From: Melitaea cinxia
Taxonomy: Eukaryota > Arthropoda > Insecta > Lepidoptera > Nymphalidae
DNA length: 64,000 nucleotides
Direction: 5' to 3'
NCBI RefSeq assembly: GCF_905220565.1
Contig: NC_059401.1
Span: forward strand, 5,109,001 to 5,173,000
Under the pieces are notes generated by a model. It was not told where the DNA came from. It did not search any database and saw only the letters and a program-made list of their open reading frames with translations. The translations under genes were made by a program, and so were the position numbers. Below, one piece after another: positions 32,520 to 44,365 of this stretch; within the stretch, counting starts at the first letter, position 1; the number at the start of each line of letters is the position of its first letter.

Positions 32520-33390
32520 TTTCTTATATCCTTTTGGTTTATCAAATAATTACAAATAGCAATTATTTTTGCATGTTGATATAATTATTTCGCTTCAGCC
32601 TGTAATATCCCACTACTGGGCATAGGCCTCTTTCCCCATGTTGGAGAAGGATCAGAGCATAATCCACCACGCTGCTCCAATGCGGGTTGGCAGATATATT
32701 CCCTACTACGAGTAACGATCGCTATCAGGTGTACATGATAACAACCGGGACCGACGGCTTAACGTGCTCTCCGAGGCACGGTGGGGAGACCCACAAGGAC
32801 TGCACAAACACCCAGACCACGGCAGACACCTGTATGGCCAATACAAATGTTTGTCATGTGCGGGGATCGAACCCGCAACCGCCAGCGCAACAGGTACAAT
32901 CCATGGCTGTGACCGCTGCGCCAACGCGGCGTCTAATTCGTCTAAAGTTAAATATTTATTATTGAACTTCTTATTATTGAATTTATTATTATTGAATGCT
33001 AGCTATGTTTGATTATTAATATTATCTTAACTTTACTTTTTATATAAATTTGATTAATGACCTTTTTAAATGAATTTTATTGTTAACAAGTAGGGTCTTT
33101 ACTTTTAATTTTTATGCGAAGTAATTTTAATTATACTTGCTTCACGGCATTAATATATTGTGGAATGTTGTGTACCCCGTAATGGGATACATATTAGATA
33201 ATAATGTAATAGTAAATCATATATAATGTTCCATATGTATTCTGTGGATGTACCTATAAAATAAAATAAATAAATATATAAATAAATAATTATGTAGTGA
33301 AATTTAAGTAAATAACAGAGATAGATAACTTATACATAGATAAATAAATAATAACTATATAAAAAATAATATATATATAAGAAAAAAAAC
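32520..33390. other. AT-rich spacer containing a SINE
   Basis: Apart from the SINE at 32593-32933 it holds simple AT-rich sequence, including (TTATTA)n-like runs at 32950-33000. No gene. Confidence 0.5.
32593..32933 (-). mobile_element. tRNA-derived SINE (family A), near complete
   Basis: Read on the minus strand: GACGCCGCGTTGGCGCAGCG (box A), GCGGGTTCGATCCCCGCACA (box B), body with GGAGAGCACGTTAAGCCGTC, tail CATGGGGAAAGAGGCCTATG and AGGCTGAAGCG. It is the best reference copy in this window. Confidence 0.85.
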
Positions 33391-33399
33391 CGTTAGCGT

Positions 33400-35030
33400 C
33401 GGACCACGTCCTAGTTTTACTAGGCAGTTTTTTGCTGGAAAGGAAATGGGATGCCCACCCCGAAGAACCTAGTATATTGCTGTCCGAAGTGGAGGATGCA
33501 TTCACTAAACTAAAGCATAAAGCTATGGGTCCTGACGTCGTTTTCGCTTCTATGCTTCAAAATCTCGGCATTGAAGGGACCAAGATTCTGCATAAGATAT
33601 GCAGTAAAATATGGAAAACGGGTCAATGGCCGGCTGACTGGACCCAATCTGTTGTCATCCCTCTCCACAAGAAAGGCTCTACTAAGAAGTGCGAAAACTA
33701 TCGTACCCTCTCTCTCGTGTCTCATGCGAGCAAAGTTATGTTACGCATAATAAGCGCTAGACTGTCATCTTACACCGCTCACCAGATACCGATTGAACAA
33801 GTTGGCTTTGTAGCTGGTAAGGGAACTCGTGAGCATATATTGAATGTCTGGATTCTCATTGAGAAGTGCCGTGAGTTTAAAAAACCACTGGTTATGTGCT
33901 TTATAGATTACACAAAAGCGTTTGACTGGGTAAAGTGGGACCGTCTGTTTGATCTGCTCATAGAAATGGGTGTTCCTCCTCATCTTACTTTCTTGATACA
34001 GAATCTGTACCTTGATGGAAGCAGTTTCGTGAAATTGGAAAACTATTTGTCGAAGTCCTTCCATACTGAACGTGGCGTACGTCAAGGTCGTATTCTGTAC
34101 CCGAAGCTATTCAGTCTGTATGGCGAGTACATAATGAGGATAGCGTTGGACTGCTGGGATGGGGGCGTCACAATAGGTGGTCAGAAGATAACGAACCTAA
34201 GATATGCTGACGACACGACGTTACTAGCTTCGGATGAAAAGGAGATGGCAGTTCTACTGAAGAAAATTGAAGTTGAAAGTGCCAAGCTCGGTCTTAAAAT
34301 TAACCATACAAAGACCAAAATTATGGTTGTAGATAGAGCTCAAATTCTACTTCACTCGAATCGACTTAATACTTATGAAAAAGTCAATGAGTTTATCTAT
34401 CTTGGGTCGTTGATAAATAATGTGAGTAGCTGCACTGAAGAAATTCGCCGACGTTCTGGAATTGCTAAAAGTGCAATGACCAACTTAAACAAGATATGGA
34501 GGAATCGTGGTATCCATCGCAAAACCAAAGTCCGTCTGGTCCGAGCTCTTGTGTTCTCTGTATTTTTGTACGGCTCAGAAACTTGGTGCCTCAGAAGTCG
34601 CGATTGCAGTAAGATCAATGCATTCAATATGTGGTGTTGGCGAAGACTACTCCGAATCCCTTGGACTGCCATTAGGACGAACGAGTTAATTTTATAAGAG
34701 CTCAATATCACCAAGCGACTCTCAACGACCTGCATGGAGCGGGCCCTTACCTTCTTCGGGCACATTATGCGGTCTTCTAAGCATAGTCTTGAGAAGCTTA
34801 TAATACTGGGTCAAGTTGAAGGGAAACGTGCCAAAGGGAGGACACCAGCAAGATGGTCTGATGTCATCAAGAATACGGTGGGAGCCAGCTTGCACCGTGC
34901 AATACATGCTGCTTACGATCGCCTTCAATGGAGACATATCATTCGTGGTCGCGATCTCATCATTGAGGGAACGAGGAAGAAGATGTTCAGCAGAAGACTG
35001 CGATAGGCTGAAGTGATGATGATGAGTGAT
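33400..35030 (+). mobile_element. RTE-type LINE, 5'-truncated, one internal stop
   Basis: Codes reverse transcriptase and C-terminal region. A single TAA at 34695-34697 interrupts a frame otherwise open from 33432 to 35006. The 3' end is gcgataggctgaagtgatga followed by (GATGAT)n, the tail also used by the family B short elements. Confidence 0.85.
33432..35006 (+). pseudogene. RTE LINE reverse transcriptase and C-terminal domain
   Basis: Seen: DVVFASMLQNLGIEG, VVIPLHKKGSTKKCENYR, EQVGFVAGKGTREHI, CFIDYTKAFDWVKWD, GVRQGRILYPKLFS, LRYADDTTLLASDE (catalytic YADD intact), KTKIMVVDR, FIYLGSLINN, and after the stop TFFGHIMRSSKHSLEKLIIL and ARWSDVIKNTVG. The endonuclease half is absent. The GVRQGRILYP box differs from the usual GVRQGD. 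The frame is preserved apart from one stop, so the copy is fairly young. Confidence 0.85.
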
Positions 35031-35984
35031 GATAACCCTAATAGCCCTTACGAACTTTCTAATAGATAAATCGGCAGTCTTTCTTATTTCTATCATAGTC
35101 AAGATACACTATGATGATGATAAGAAAAAGGATATCTATAAGATCTTTGCTGGTTAATCAAATAACGTTTTAAGCTATATTTTGTAAGAATACTCAAAAT
35201 ATTTCATGGATGATAAAACTTAAGAAATTAAAACTTAAGAAATTAAACATTACCTACGTATTTTTTCAATTGAATGCAACAAGTATTATTTCAAGATTAA
35301 TAAAACCAGAAATGCTTTCATACGTTCAGTGTTTGTTCTTTGAATAAAGATAAGAATAAAGCAATAAAAGGATTGTTATAGTATATGACATGTCGGCGCG
35401 AGATACTCTCCGATATCAGAAATCGTAATAATATTAAAATTTGTGAAGAAGAGAGAAGAGAAATAAATAGAATAAAGAAATTACCATAGAATCTCTTTCG
35501 TTAAATTATGCCACGTCTGGCTGGCTGTTAAATTAAGAGAGATAAAACGATGTCAAAAAGGTTAGCAACAATTTAAGTTCATTGAAATAATGCTATCGAG
35601 TTAATTCGTTAATTTATTAAAGATAAAAGATAAATAACAATGATATATTAAAGTTATTGTTTTATCTCGAAAATAGTTTTATTATGAAACAAATTATAGC
35701 ACAAACATGATTATGTTGAAGATAGTAACGTCACATTGATGGCGTCATTTTATTAAGAAGCCTACGCAGAGAATATTCTCCGTTAGATATATTCAGTTAA
35801 CATTTCACTTTAAATACTAACGTATATAATATTAAATATAACGTATATTTTGAGTATATTTATTTTTTATTTTACTTTAGTCTTTTGATATCAATTTATT
35901 TTAAATGTCATTTAATAGTGTGAATTATGTTACTAACTTACTATTAAGAATATTCGAAACTACAAATTTGGTTTTATTGACATT
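35031..35984. other. AT-rich spacer, nothing recognised
   Basis: No conserved motif, repeat end or coding frame was recognised between the two LINEs. Confidence 0.5.
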
Positions 35985-37662
35985 CTTAGTAAATTCATCT
36001 AACTACCACCGTTCCTTTCTAAAGTTTTTGAGCATCTTATTTATAATCAATTTAAATTTGTCACCTGTAAATACAACTTTTTAAACCCATTTAAATCAGG
36101 ATTCCGCTCAGGCCACAGTACGACTACTTCATTAGTTAAAATCACTGATGATATTCGCATGGCAAAAGATAACCGAAAGCTTACTGTTTTGACATTACTT
36201 GATTTTAGTAATGCCCTCAATAACACACTGTCTTCGACATTTTGCTTGCCATACTGAATTCTCTTAACACACTTTTTTCTGACTGGGCTAAGCTCAATGC
36301 CGGTGTACCGCAAGGTGGCGTGATCTCTCCACTCCTGTTTTCAATTTTCATTAATACAATTACTCGATATATTTTTTTTCCCTACCACCTGTATGCTGAC
36401 GAACTCCAAATTTACTTGCACACAAGCTTATCAGATCTTCCTAGTATGATTAAAAGCTTAAATCAGGAACTCGAATGTATCAACAGTTGGAGCAAAGAAT
36501 TTGGTCTGAAAGTTAACCCATCAAAATCGCAGGCTATAATTATCAGGTTATAATTCGACACAAATAACTTTTGCCGGTGTTAAAATTCCTTTCAGTGGAA
36601 AGTAAAAAACTTGGGTATAATGTTTGACAAATTTATGTTGTGGGATCCACAGATTTGTGAAGTTAGCAAAAAATTTTTTTGCATCTATCGGTTCATTGAG
36701 AAGGTTGCGTAATATTCTTCCTACTCCTACTAAAGTTGCTCTTGCCCAATCTCTTCTTCATCCTATCCTTGATTAGGCTGACACTTGCTATCTAGACTTA
36801 AGGGAGGATCAACTAAATAAACTTGAGCGTCTCAAAACCGCTATATTCGGTCCATATTTGGTCTCCGCAAGTATAACGACGTCTCTGAGTTCCGTGCGAA
36901 GCACAAGCAGTTTTCTATACGCCTGCGCAGGAATACTCATCTGCTATCTCTCCTATCTTCTATATTTTTTAATCCCATCCTTTCATCTTATTTGAAAAAA
37001 CGCTTTGAACTTCTCTGTAACTCACACAATAGATCACTTCGTTCTAGTGAAAATCTCATTTTAAAAATCGGTAAACACTCTACTGCCTTTTACAGTAAGT
37101 CTTTCTGCATTGAGGCTGCACGGCTATGGAATACTTTACCATTACACATTAGACGTGCAACATCACTGGAATCTTTCAAAAAGAAGATTAAGAAACACTA
37201 CTTAAGACTTTGAAATTACTATCGTCCACTTCGTCATTAGTCACTGCTATTTTTATAATATATTTATATACACTTATTTGTTGTACTGCTGTTCCTTAAT
37301 AATATATGGTTATATATAATACTATGTGTATATGTATTTATATGTGTAGTGTATTTATATATTTTTATGTAATACGTTCTGTAATTTTTAGTAAAGTTAA
37401 TTTTGTAGTATGTGTATATATATACGTATGCACGTACGTGGGTATATTTGATTTTCTTTCTGTTCTCTTTTATTTTAAGTCTGTACACCCTTTTCGCTTT
37501 TTTTATATTATCTCCTCCAAGTTGGTTGTCTGGAAGAGATCGCTGTTTAGCGATAAGACCGCCTGTTGTACATTTCTTTTTGTGAATTGTTTCATAAATT
37601 GTAAACTTCTTTTTATGTGTACAATAAAGAGTAAATTATTATTATTAATTATTATTACTACC
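35985..37662 (+). mobile_element. CR1/jockey-type LINE, decayed, with (ATT)n tail
   Basis: Broken frames read LSKVFEHLIYNQFKF, SGFRSGHSTTTSLVKITDDI, LLDFSNALNN, LNAGVPQGGVISPLLFSIFI, YHLYADELQIY (YADD with final Asp changed to Glu), NSWSKEFGLKVNPSKSQAII and, near the end, LWNTLPLHIRRATSLESFKK. The 3' part has 'tctggaagagatcgctgttt' and 'gcgataagaccgcctgttg' then AATAAA and ATTATTATT. The frame changes at about 36240 and 36553 and the core Asp change show it is inactive. Confidence 0.8.
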
Positions 37663-37829
37663 TTATAAAACTATCTAGATTAATAAATGCTAAATGTAAG
37701 TGACGTTTTTACCCAATGGTGTTTTAGTACCTACACCTAAAAAATAGAAATCGTAAGGAGAAATAAATCACATAGCATCAGCCTTTTTGTTTATTTTTTT
37801 ACTATTTTTTTTACGTGGGGAAAATCCAT

Positions 37830-38740
37830 CATGGATACCCTCCGGAACGGGGGCACCAGAGCACCAAGAGCCACCACGTATGAGTAGTGGTCCACCTGGA
37901 TGGGGCGAGATGGGGTCGCGCTAGCATTCGCCACTTCGCCCAGGCGGTAGGCCCGGACGAACCTCCGGGCCCCGGCACAATCGTGGGGTGGCCTCGCTCA
38001 CAACAAGGTCACCTTTCAGACATGTGGGGTCGTGTCGTCTGGCCGGCCGAAGTCTCCCGACTATCGGCCGGTGATAGAGGGGAGGAGGAGGTGGACAAAC
38101 CGTCTCCTCCTTGCCACCGCACGTCTGCCGTGAGTGGGTCAGCTCGCTTCAGCCTGTAATATCCCACTACTGGGCATAGGCCTCTTTCCACATGTAGGAG
38201 AAGGATCAGAGCTTAATCCACCACGCTCGTCCAATGCGGGTTGACGGATATATTCCCTACTACGAGTAACGATCGCTATCAGGTGTACATGATAACAACT
38301 GGGACCGACGGCTTAACGTGCTCTCCGAGGCACGGTGGGGAGACCCACAAGGACTGCACAAACACCCAGACCACGACAAACACCCGTATGGCCAATACAA
38401 ATGTTTTTTGTGTGCGGGAATCGAACCCGCAAACGCCAGCGCAACCGCATAATCCATGGCTGTGACCGTTACGCCAACGCAGCGTTGGTTAACGCGGAGT
38501 GGGCAGCGGTGACGTCATTCTTCCTGGCCTACTCCGTGGCCTCCTTCTGTGTCATTACCTTTTCGCAAAAGGAGACCGCCGCCTGCCACAATCTCTCACT
38601 GTCGAGCATGGCTTTTAGACGCTCGACAGTGAGAGATCCCCACACCTCCAGCGTGTGGAGCACCGTATCCTCCGGCGACCCACACTCGTGGCAGGCTGGA
38701 GTCAAAGTTTGAAGAATTGTATTTTTACATCGACAAAATA
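37830..38740 (-). mobile_element. R1-like LINE 3' fragment, interrupted by a SINE
   Basis: GC-rich DNA unlike its surroundings. The minus frame at 38529-38747 reads QTLTPACHECGSPEDTVLHT and LEVWGSLTVERLKAML, the C-terminal zinc motif of R1-type LINEs (C-x2-C-x8-H, with Trp in the place of the last Cys). The left part (37850-38140) continues the same GC-rich element across the family A SINE at 38147-38485. It is probably an old fragment of the 3' end. Confidence 0.6.
38147..38485 (-). mobile_element. tRNA-derived SINE (family A)
   Basis: Collinear with 32593-32933: gcttcagcctgtaatatccc tail, cggcttaacgtgctctccga body, and head GCGTTGGCGTAACGGTCACA on the minus strand. Inserted in the R1-like fragment. 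Confidence 0.82.
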
Positions 38741-39058
38741 ATTCCATTTATACCTTTTGTTAAGTCTATTAGATAAAAGTACCACGTTATATTTGAGCCA
38801 TAAAACTGAGGATTTGAAATTGAGAATTAATGTTGAATATTTTCGCAACAATTTTGATATATTGCGCAACAATTTTGATCTATTGCGCAACAATATCTAA
38901 CAAACATTGAATGAAATTGGAGTTCGTTGGAGTTCGTATCTACGAGTATGAGTTGATGAATTAAAAATAAGTATTGTACACCATTTAAATTGTAAATTAG
39001 TGTTTAAAGTGTGCCGCAGAAGTGAAAACTTTATAGGCAAACGCATTCATTTTATAAT
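38741..39058. other. Short spacer with a small repeat
   Basis: 'ttttcgcaacaattttgatatattgcgcaacaattttgatctattgcgcaacaat' holds three tandem copies of gcgcaacaa(t)-type words (38850-38890). Nothing else recognised. Confidence 0.45.
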
Positions 39059-39318
39059 ACAGTTGACTCTCGTTAATTCGAAACTTAGGGGACTCGAAAA
39101 ATATTAGGAATTATTGAGTTTTCGTAATATCAAATGGTACGAAATTTTTGAGAGAAAATAAATAAAATTTCGAATTATTAAGTGTTGATCGATTATTACA
39201 TACAAATTTACTAACTGCTATTATTTAACAATGACAACAGTCATCTTTCTTCTCACCTCCCTTTACTTTTTCGATTAACTTCTTCTTTTCAGAAATCGTC
39301 AAGCATTTATACTTTTTA

Positions 39319-39926
39319 ACCGACTTCCAAAAAAGGAGGAGGTTCTCAATTCAACTGTATTTTTTTTTATGTATGTTACATCAGAACTTTTGACCGGGTA
39401 CACCGATTTCGACAAATTTTGTTTTAATCGAAAGGTGGTGTGTGCCAATTGGTCCCATTTAAATTTATTAGAGATCTAACAACTACTTTTCGAGTTATAT
39501 CTAATAATGCGTTTTTACTTGACGCTTTTTTCGTCGACCTACGTTGTATTATACCGCATAACTTTCTACTGGCTGTACCGATTTTGATAATTCTTTTTTT
39601 GTTGGAAAGAAGATATCCCTAGTTTGGTACCATGATAAGAAAACCAGAATCTGATGATGGGATCCCAGAGAAATCGAGGGAAACTCTCGAAAATCCGCAA
39701 TAACTTTGTACTGGGTGTACCGATTTTGATAATTTTTAATTTAATCGAAAGCTGATGTTTATCATGTGGTCACATATAAATTTTATCGAGATCTGATAAC
39801 TACTTTTTGAGTAATCTTTGATAACGCGTAGTTGCTTGACTATTTTTTCGTCGATCTACGTTGTATTACTTGTCAATGTAATTGAAGTCGGTTTTTTTTT
39901 CGTTTGCGAGCAAACACAATTATTAG
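39319..39926 (+). repeat. 'TTAACCGACTTC' repeat (family D), longest copy
   Basis: Starts ttaaccgacttccaaaaaag and ends with tcggtttttttttcgtttgc and aacacaattatta. It contains three successive modules of the accgattttgata/gagatct type, against two in the 18.9-kb copy. Confidence 0.7.
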
Positions 39927-40028
39927 GACTCATAACTAACACAAACTTTTAATCTGTATACAACGAATGAGTAACAGTAACTGAAACATAACTATAAAAA
40001 CTAATTCGTGCGGAAGTGTGTGTCAAAC

Positions 40029-41142
40029 TATAATCTATTTCACGTAGGATGGGTACGGTGACACATGTCAAATTAACTCTATAGTGGGGTGACCATGCAT
40101 AATCAATTGATGTAATTCGATTATCGAGTACAAATGCGGTTAACCTTTAATCGATTATATAAAAAATTACTTATTTTTGACACTAAGCTGTGTGGCTACG
40201 GCGATAAAAAATATAGCCACCAGCGTCTCTTCCCGTGGGTGTCATAGGAGGCGACTAAGGGATAACACAGTTCCATTACCACCTTGAAACTTATAAAGCC
40301 GGCCGATAGCGGGATACCCATTCAACTGCTGGCTTTGAAATACACAGGCCGAAGACGGGCAACAGCTTCTTCAGTGCGACAAAGCCGGCCCTGCGGTCAC
40401 CAACCCACCCAGCGTGGTGACTATAGGCAACACACATTTTTTGGCACGAGCTTGTGGAGGCCTATGTCCAACAGTGGACTGCGATAGGCTGAAGTAATTT
40501 TTGACACTGTATTACGCCTAATTTCAAGTGCCTGTGCAACTCGATCCACATGTGGTTGACAGATAATAATGGACCGCTATTTTCTCACTCCCGTTCAAAG
40601 TATTCCCGAAAGCGGACAACCAATTGACTGTTTGAAACGGTCTTCTTTTGTTCTTTTCGGCATTTTACAGGACAGAACACACACACAAAATGAATAACTA
40701 AAAAAAATAATAACAGAACTTAACAACAATAAAACAGCAACAAATATAACTATAGCAACTGGCAAAACCAAAACATGGGAAGCATACAAGAGACAGAAAG
40801 TACTGATTGAGATATCTCGAGTCAGTGAGATGACGCGATTCACAAGATGGCCGTTACGATTATTTATTTTAGCCGATTACTACGTGTCAATCCCTATCAT
40901 TAAACGTTTCGTTTCATGCCTGTAATTTTAAGTTATCATTTTTTCTGTACCTTTTTTATTTTGTTTAAAATGTGAAAATGCATATATAAATACAATTTCA
41001 ATCTTATCAAGCATTATTATTTGCTTTGGAAACTAATTGGTAATTTTTAAAAATGTATATTTATCCGATTTGTTGAAAATAGTGAGCGTGTATTGGAACA
41101 TATGAAATGTCACCGTACCCATCCTATGTGAAATAGATTATA
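40029..41142. mobile_element. TIR element with 35-bp ends, nested
   Basis: 35-bp inverted ends with one mismatch (40029-40063 and 41108-41142; outer bases TATAATCTATTTCACGTAGG, inner GGGTACGGTGACA). If the outermost TA is the duplicated target, it fits a Tc1/mariner-like element. No transposase is recognised; a minus frame ending MPKRTKEDRFKQSIGCPLSG (40614-40675) is of unknown meaning. It contains a family B short element. Confidence 0.7.
40188..40496 (+). repeat. RTE-tailed short element (family B)
   Basis: gtgtggctacggcgataaaa start, tcacccacccagcgtggtga part, and cagtggactgcgataggctg tail. It is the innermost member of the nest. Confidence 0.75.
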
Positions 41143-41473
41143 ATCATAATTAAAAAAGATGATACGTTGACAAGTTTAAACTTGTCACGAAATGTACCTA
41201 CCTACCTACAAGCTTTCTGTTTTTTTCTCTCTGCAACTTTGAATTGTCGAGTGTTTGACGCCGATGAGATCGAATTAACGCGTCGTTTTGTTTCGTGGCA
41301 ATGGTTTTTTCGTTCGAATTACCAAGTGTATAAAAATGTATAGATTTGGTTCGAAATATAAAGAGATTTTGTAGGGAATTCGTGATGACTTAGAATTATA
41401 GAGAGGTTCGAATTATCGCAGGTTTGAATTAACGAGAGTCGACTGTATAATAATAATTATTAAATTATTAATG

Positions 41474-41822
41474 ACTAGCTGTGTCCGCGACTTCGTCCGC
41501 GTGGAATATAACAAAAAAGTTATTGCGTTATCGCAGAGTTATACAATAAATAAATTTCAAAAATAAAAGTAGCCTTAATTACTCCTTATTATATTAGCTA
41601 TCTGCCAGTAAATGTCCTGTCAAGATCGGTCCAGCCGTTTCAGAGATTAGCCGGAACCAACAGATGGACAGACAGACGGACAGAAAGACAAAAATTGTAT
41701 AAGATTAAGATTAGATATAAGATTTTGGTATATGTACCGTGTATACATACATATGCAATTAGTAAAAAGCGGCTATTTGAATATTTCAAACAGACACTCC
41801 AATTTTATTTATTTGTATAGAT
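41474..41822 (-). mobile_element. Helitron-like element, type 1, minus strand
   Basis: ACTAGCTGTGTCCGCGACTT at its 3' end, 'aaggagtaat' block, (GTCT)n, and start 'caaataaataaaattggagt' read in reverse, ending tctatac-like at 41822. Nearly complete. Confidence 0.65.
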
Positions 41823-42344
41823 GTACAGATTTTTAGATAAGAATTAAGTACGTATTAATTAAATATATTACACGGCGACAGAACAGTGAAGAGCAACTGA
41901 CTGTATCTTTCTCACTCGGGTACACTCGGCGGTCCCGAGTTTTCATGATCGTGCCTTTCAGGCCGAGACCATTCAGCGGCGAAAAGCAGTTGTCTGTATC
42001 TTTCTCGCTTGGGTAGACTCTGCGGTACCGAGTTTATCCGATCAAGCTTTTCACCTCAGAGCGTGACGGATCAGCCTGACTTACTTACCTACGAAAAAAT
42101 GTGTTTGCGGTGCATCAAAAGAAGTTTTCACTTAAAAAAAAAAAAAAAAAACCTAATAAATATGGACTCAAATCACCACCAATTACGTTTGTAATTAGTT
42201 TAGCAGTTTTGATGCATGATGAGATGTGATGCACTGCCAAGATTCAGTATGATACTCGTACTTTAGTATTGATTATTATTATATAGAGTGCCCTTGAAAA
42301 AAGTTTCAATGATTTTGTTAATTTGTTATTGATATCGCTCTGGT

Positions 42345-42415
42345 GTTGTGGTAAGTGTATGTGCGTGGCTCCTAAACACCGGCGATTGCGAGTTCAATCC
42401 CCGCTCGGTAAGAAT
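42345..42415 (+). repeat. tRNA-derived SINE head fragment
   Basis: GCTCTGGTGTTGTGGTAAGT (box A region) and GCGAGTTCAATCCCCGCTCG (box B region) at tRNA spacing. It is truncated directly after the head. Confidence 0.55.
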
Positions 42416-42429
42416 CTATAATCTATAAT

Positions 42430-43812
42430 AATCTATATAAAAGCGAAAGGTCACTCACTCATCACGAAATCTCCGAAACTATAACACCTACAAACTTGAA
42501 ATTTGGCAGGTAGGCTCCTTATAGGATGTAGACATCCGCTAAGAACGGATTTTACGAAACTCAACCCCTAAGGGGGTAAAATAGGGGTTGGAAGTTTGTA
42601 TGAGAGTCCCATGTTTTTGAAGTAAGAGATTTGAAATTTAAAATGTATGCTCCTATAGATGGTGATGAGGCGTTCAAATAATGTATCGTTAGAAATCAAC
42701 CCCCTTTTGGGGTTAAAACGGGGGATGGTAGGTTGACTTACTCATCACGAAATCTCCGAAACTATAACACCTACAAACTTAAAATTTGGCAGGTAGGTTC
42801 CTTATAGGACGTAGACATCCGCTAAGAACGGATGTTACGAAATTCGACCCCTAAGGGGATAAAACGGGGGTTGGAAGTTTGTATGAAAGTCCTATGTTTT
42901 TGAAGTAAGAGACTTGAAATTTAAAATGTATGCTCTATAGATGGTGAGAAGGTGTCTAAATTATGTGCCTTTAGAAATAAACCCCTTCTTGGGGTTAAAA
43001 CGGGGGATGGTAGGTTGACTCGCTCATCACGAAATCTTCGAAACTGTAACAGATACAAACTTGAAATTCGACAGATAGTTTCTTTATAGGGTATAGACAT
43101 CTGTAAAGAACGGATTTTACGAAACTCGACCCCTAAGGGGGTAAAACGGGGGTTGGTAGTTTGTATGAAAGTCCTATGTTTTTGAAGTAAGATACTTGAA
43201 ATTTAAAATGTATGCTCTACAGATGGTGAGAAGGTGTCTAAATAATGTATCTTTAAAAATCAACTCCTTTTGGGGTTAAAAACGGGGGATGGTAGGTTGA
43301 CTCACTCATCATGAAATCTCCGCAACTAAAACAGCCACAAACTTGAAATTTGGCAGGTAGATTCCTTATAGGGCGTAGACATCCGTTAATACCGAATTTT
43401 ATGAAACTCGACCCCTAAGGGGTTAAAAGTGGGGTTGAAAGTTTGTATGAAAGTGCTATGTTTTTGAAGTAAGAGACTTGAAATTTAAAAGGTATGCTCT
43501 ATAGATAGCGAGAAGGTGTTCGAATAATGTATCTTAAAAAATGAACACCCTTTTGGGGTTAAAACGGGGTTGGTAGGTTGACTCACTCATCACAAAATCT
43601 CCGAAACTATAACAGCTACAAACTTTAAATTTGGCAGGTAGGTTCCTTATAGTGTTTAGACATTCGCTAAGAACGGATTTTACGAAAATTGACCCCTAAG
43701 GGGATAAAACGGGGGTTGGAAGTTTGTATGAAAATCCTATATTTTTGAAGTAAGAGACTTGAAATTTACAATGTATGCTCTATAGATGGTGAGGAGTTGT
43801 CCAAATAATGCA
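42430..43812 (+). repeat. 282-bp tandem repeat array inside Helitron-like DNA
   Basis: Unit starts (atcacgaaatctccgaaact and variants) lie at 42461, 42744, 43026, 43308 and 43589, a period of 281-283 bases. Each unit has the same order of blocks: 'aaatttggcaggtag', 'gacatccgctaagaacggat', 'gacccctaagggg', 'ttggaagtttgtatga', 'ttttggggttaaaacggggg'. The flank 'tatataaaagcgaaaggtc' is the start of a Helitron-like element. Confidence 0.8.
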
Positions 43813-44365
43813 TCGTGATCTATATATATAAAAGAGAAAGGTCGCTGACTCACTCATCACGAGAACTCAAAAACCGCTGGACGGTCCCATCCACCCAGGA
43901 TGGACAAAGATGAAATTTGGCAGGGGGGGGGGGTAGATTATAGTTAGTAGACTTCCGCTAAGAACGGATTTTGTGATATTCCACCGCTAAGGGGGTTTAA
44001 TTGGGGATGATAGTTTGTATGAAACGTATACAGCAGCTATAAGTTCGCCTGATAGGTTATTTAAAAAAATAATTTGCGTTAAAAATCTTAATAGTACATA
44101 TCTTCATAACTATGCGAACGTAGTCGCGGGTAACAGTTGTAGTAACAGGCATTATAAAACAATGTCCCCAAAAGTGTATGTGATCGATTCAATCAAAATC
44201 TACTGAACGGATTTTTATGCGGTTTCACCAATGGAGAGAGGGCTTCAAGAGGAAGGTTTACGGAACGGCTAAGCCGATTTTGATGATAGTTTCACTGGAG
44301 GTTTACCGGGAAAACTTTGTGACACACTGATTTCAACGCGAGCGAAGCCGCGGGCACAGCTAGTC
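43813..44365 (+). mobile_element. Helitron-like element, type 3
   Basis: Starts gatctatatatataaaagag with 'cactcatcacgagaactc', has a G run at 43926, and ends gaagccgcgggcacagCTAGT at 44364. Confidence 0.6.

Larger units (their letters stand above)
39060..41445 (-). mobile_element. pogo/Tigger-like TIR transposon with nested insertions
   Basis: Inverted ends CAGTTGACTCTCGTTAATTC (39060) and, reversed, CAGTCGACTCTCGTTAATTC (41445) are flanked by TA on both sides (39058-39059, 41446-41447). On the minus strand near 39250-39315 the remnant KCLTISEKKKLIEKVKGGEK matches the start of the CENP-B-type helix-turn-helix of Tigger transposases. The rest of the coding part is gone, replaced by a family D repeat (39319-39926) and another TIR element (40029-41142). 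Confidence 0.75.

Noticed and set aside
37887..38159. GC-rich 90-codon plus-strand frame
   Set aside because: It lies in the R1-like LINE fragment, whose recognisable protein motif is on the minus strand.
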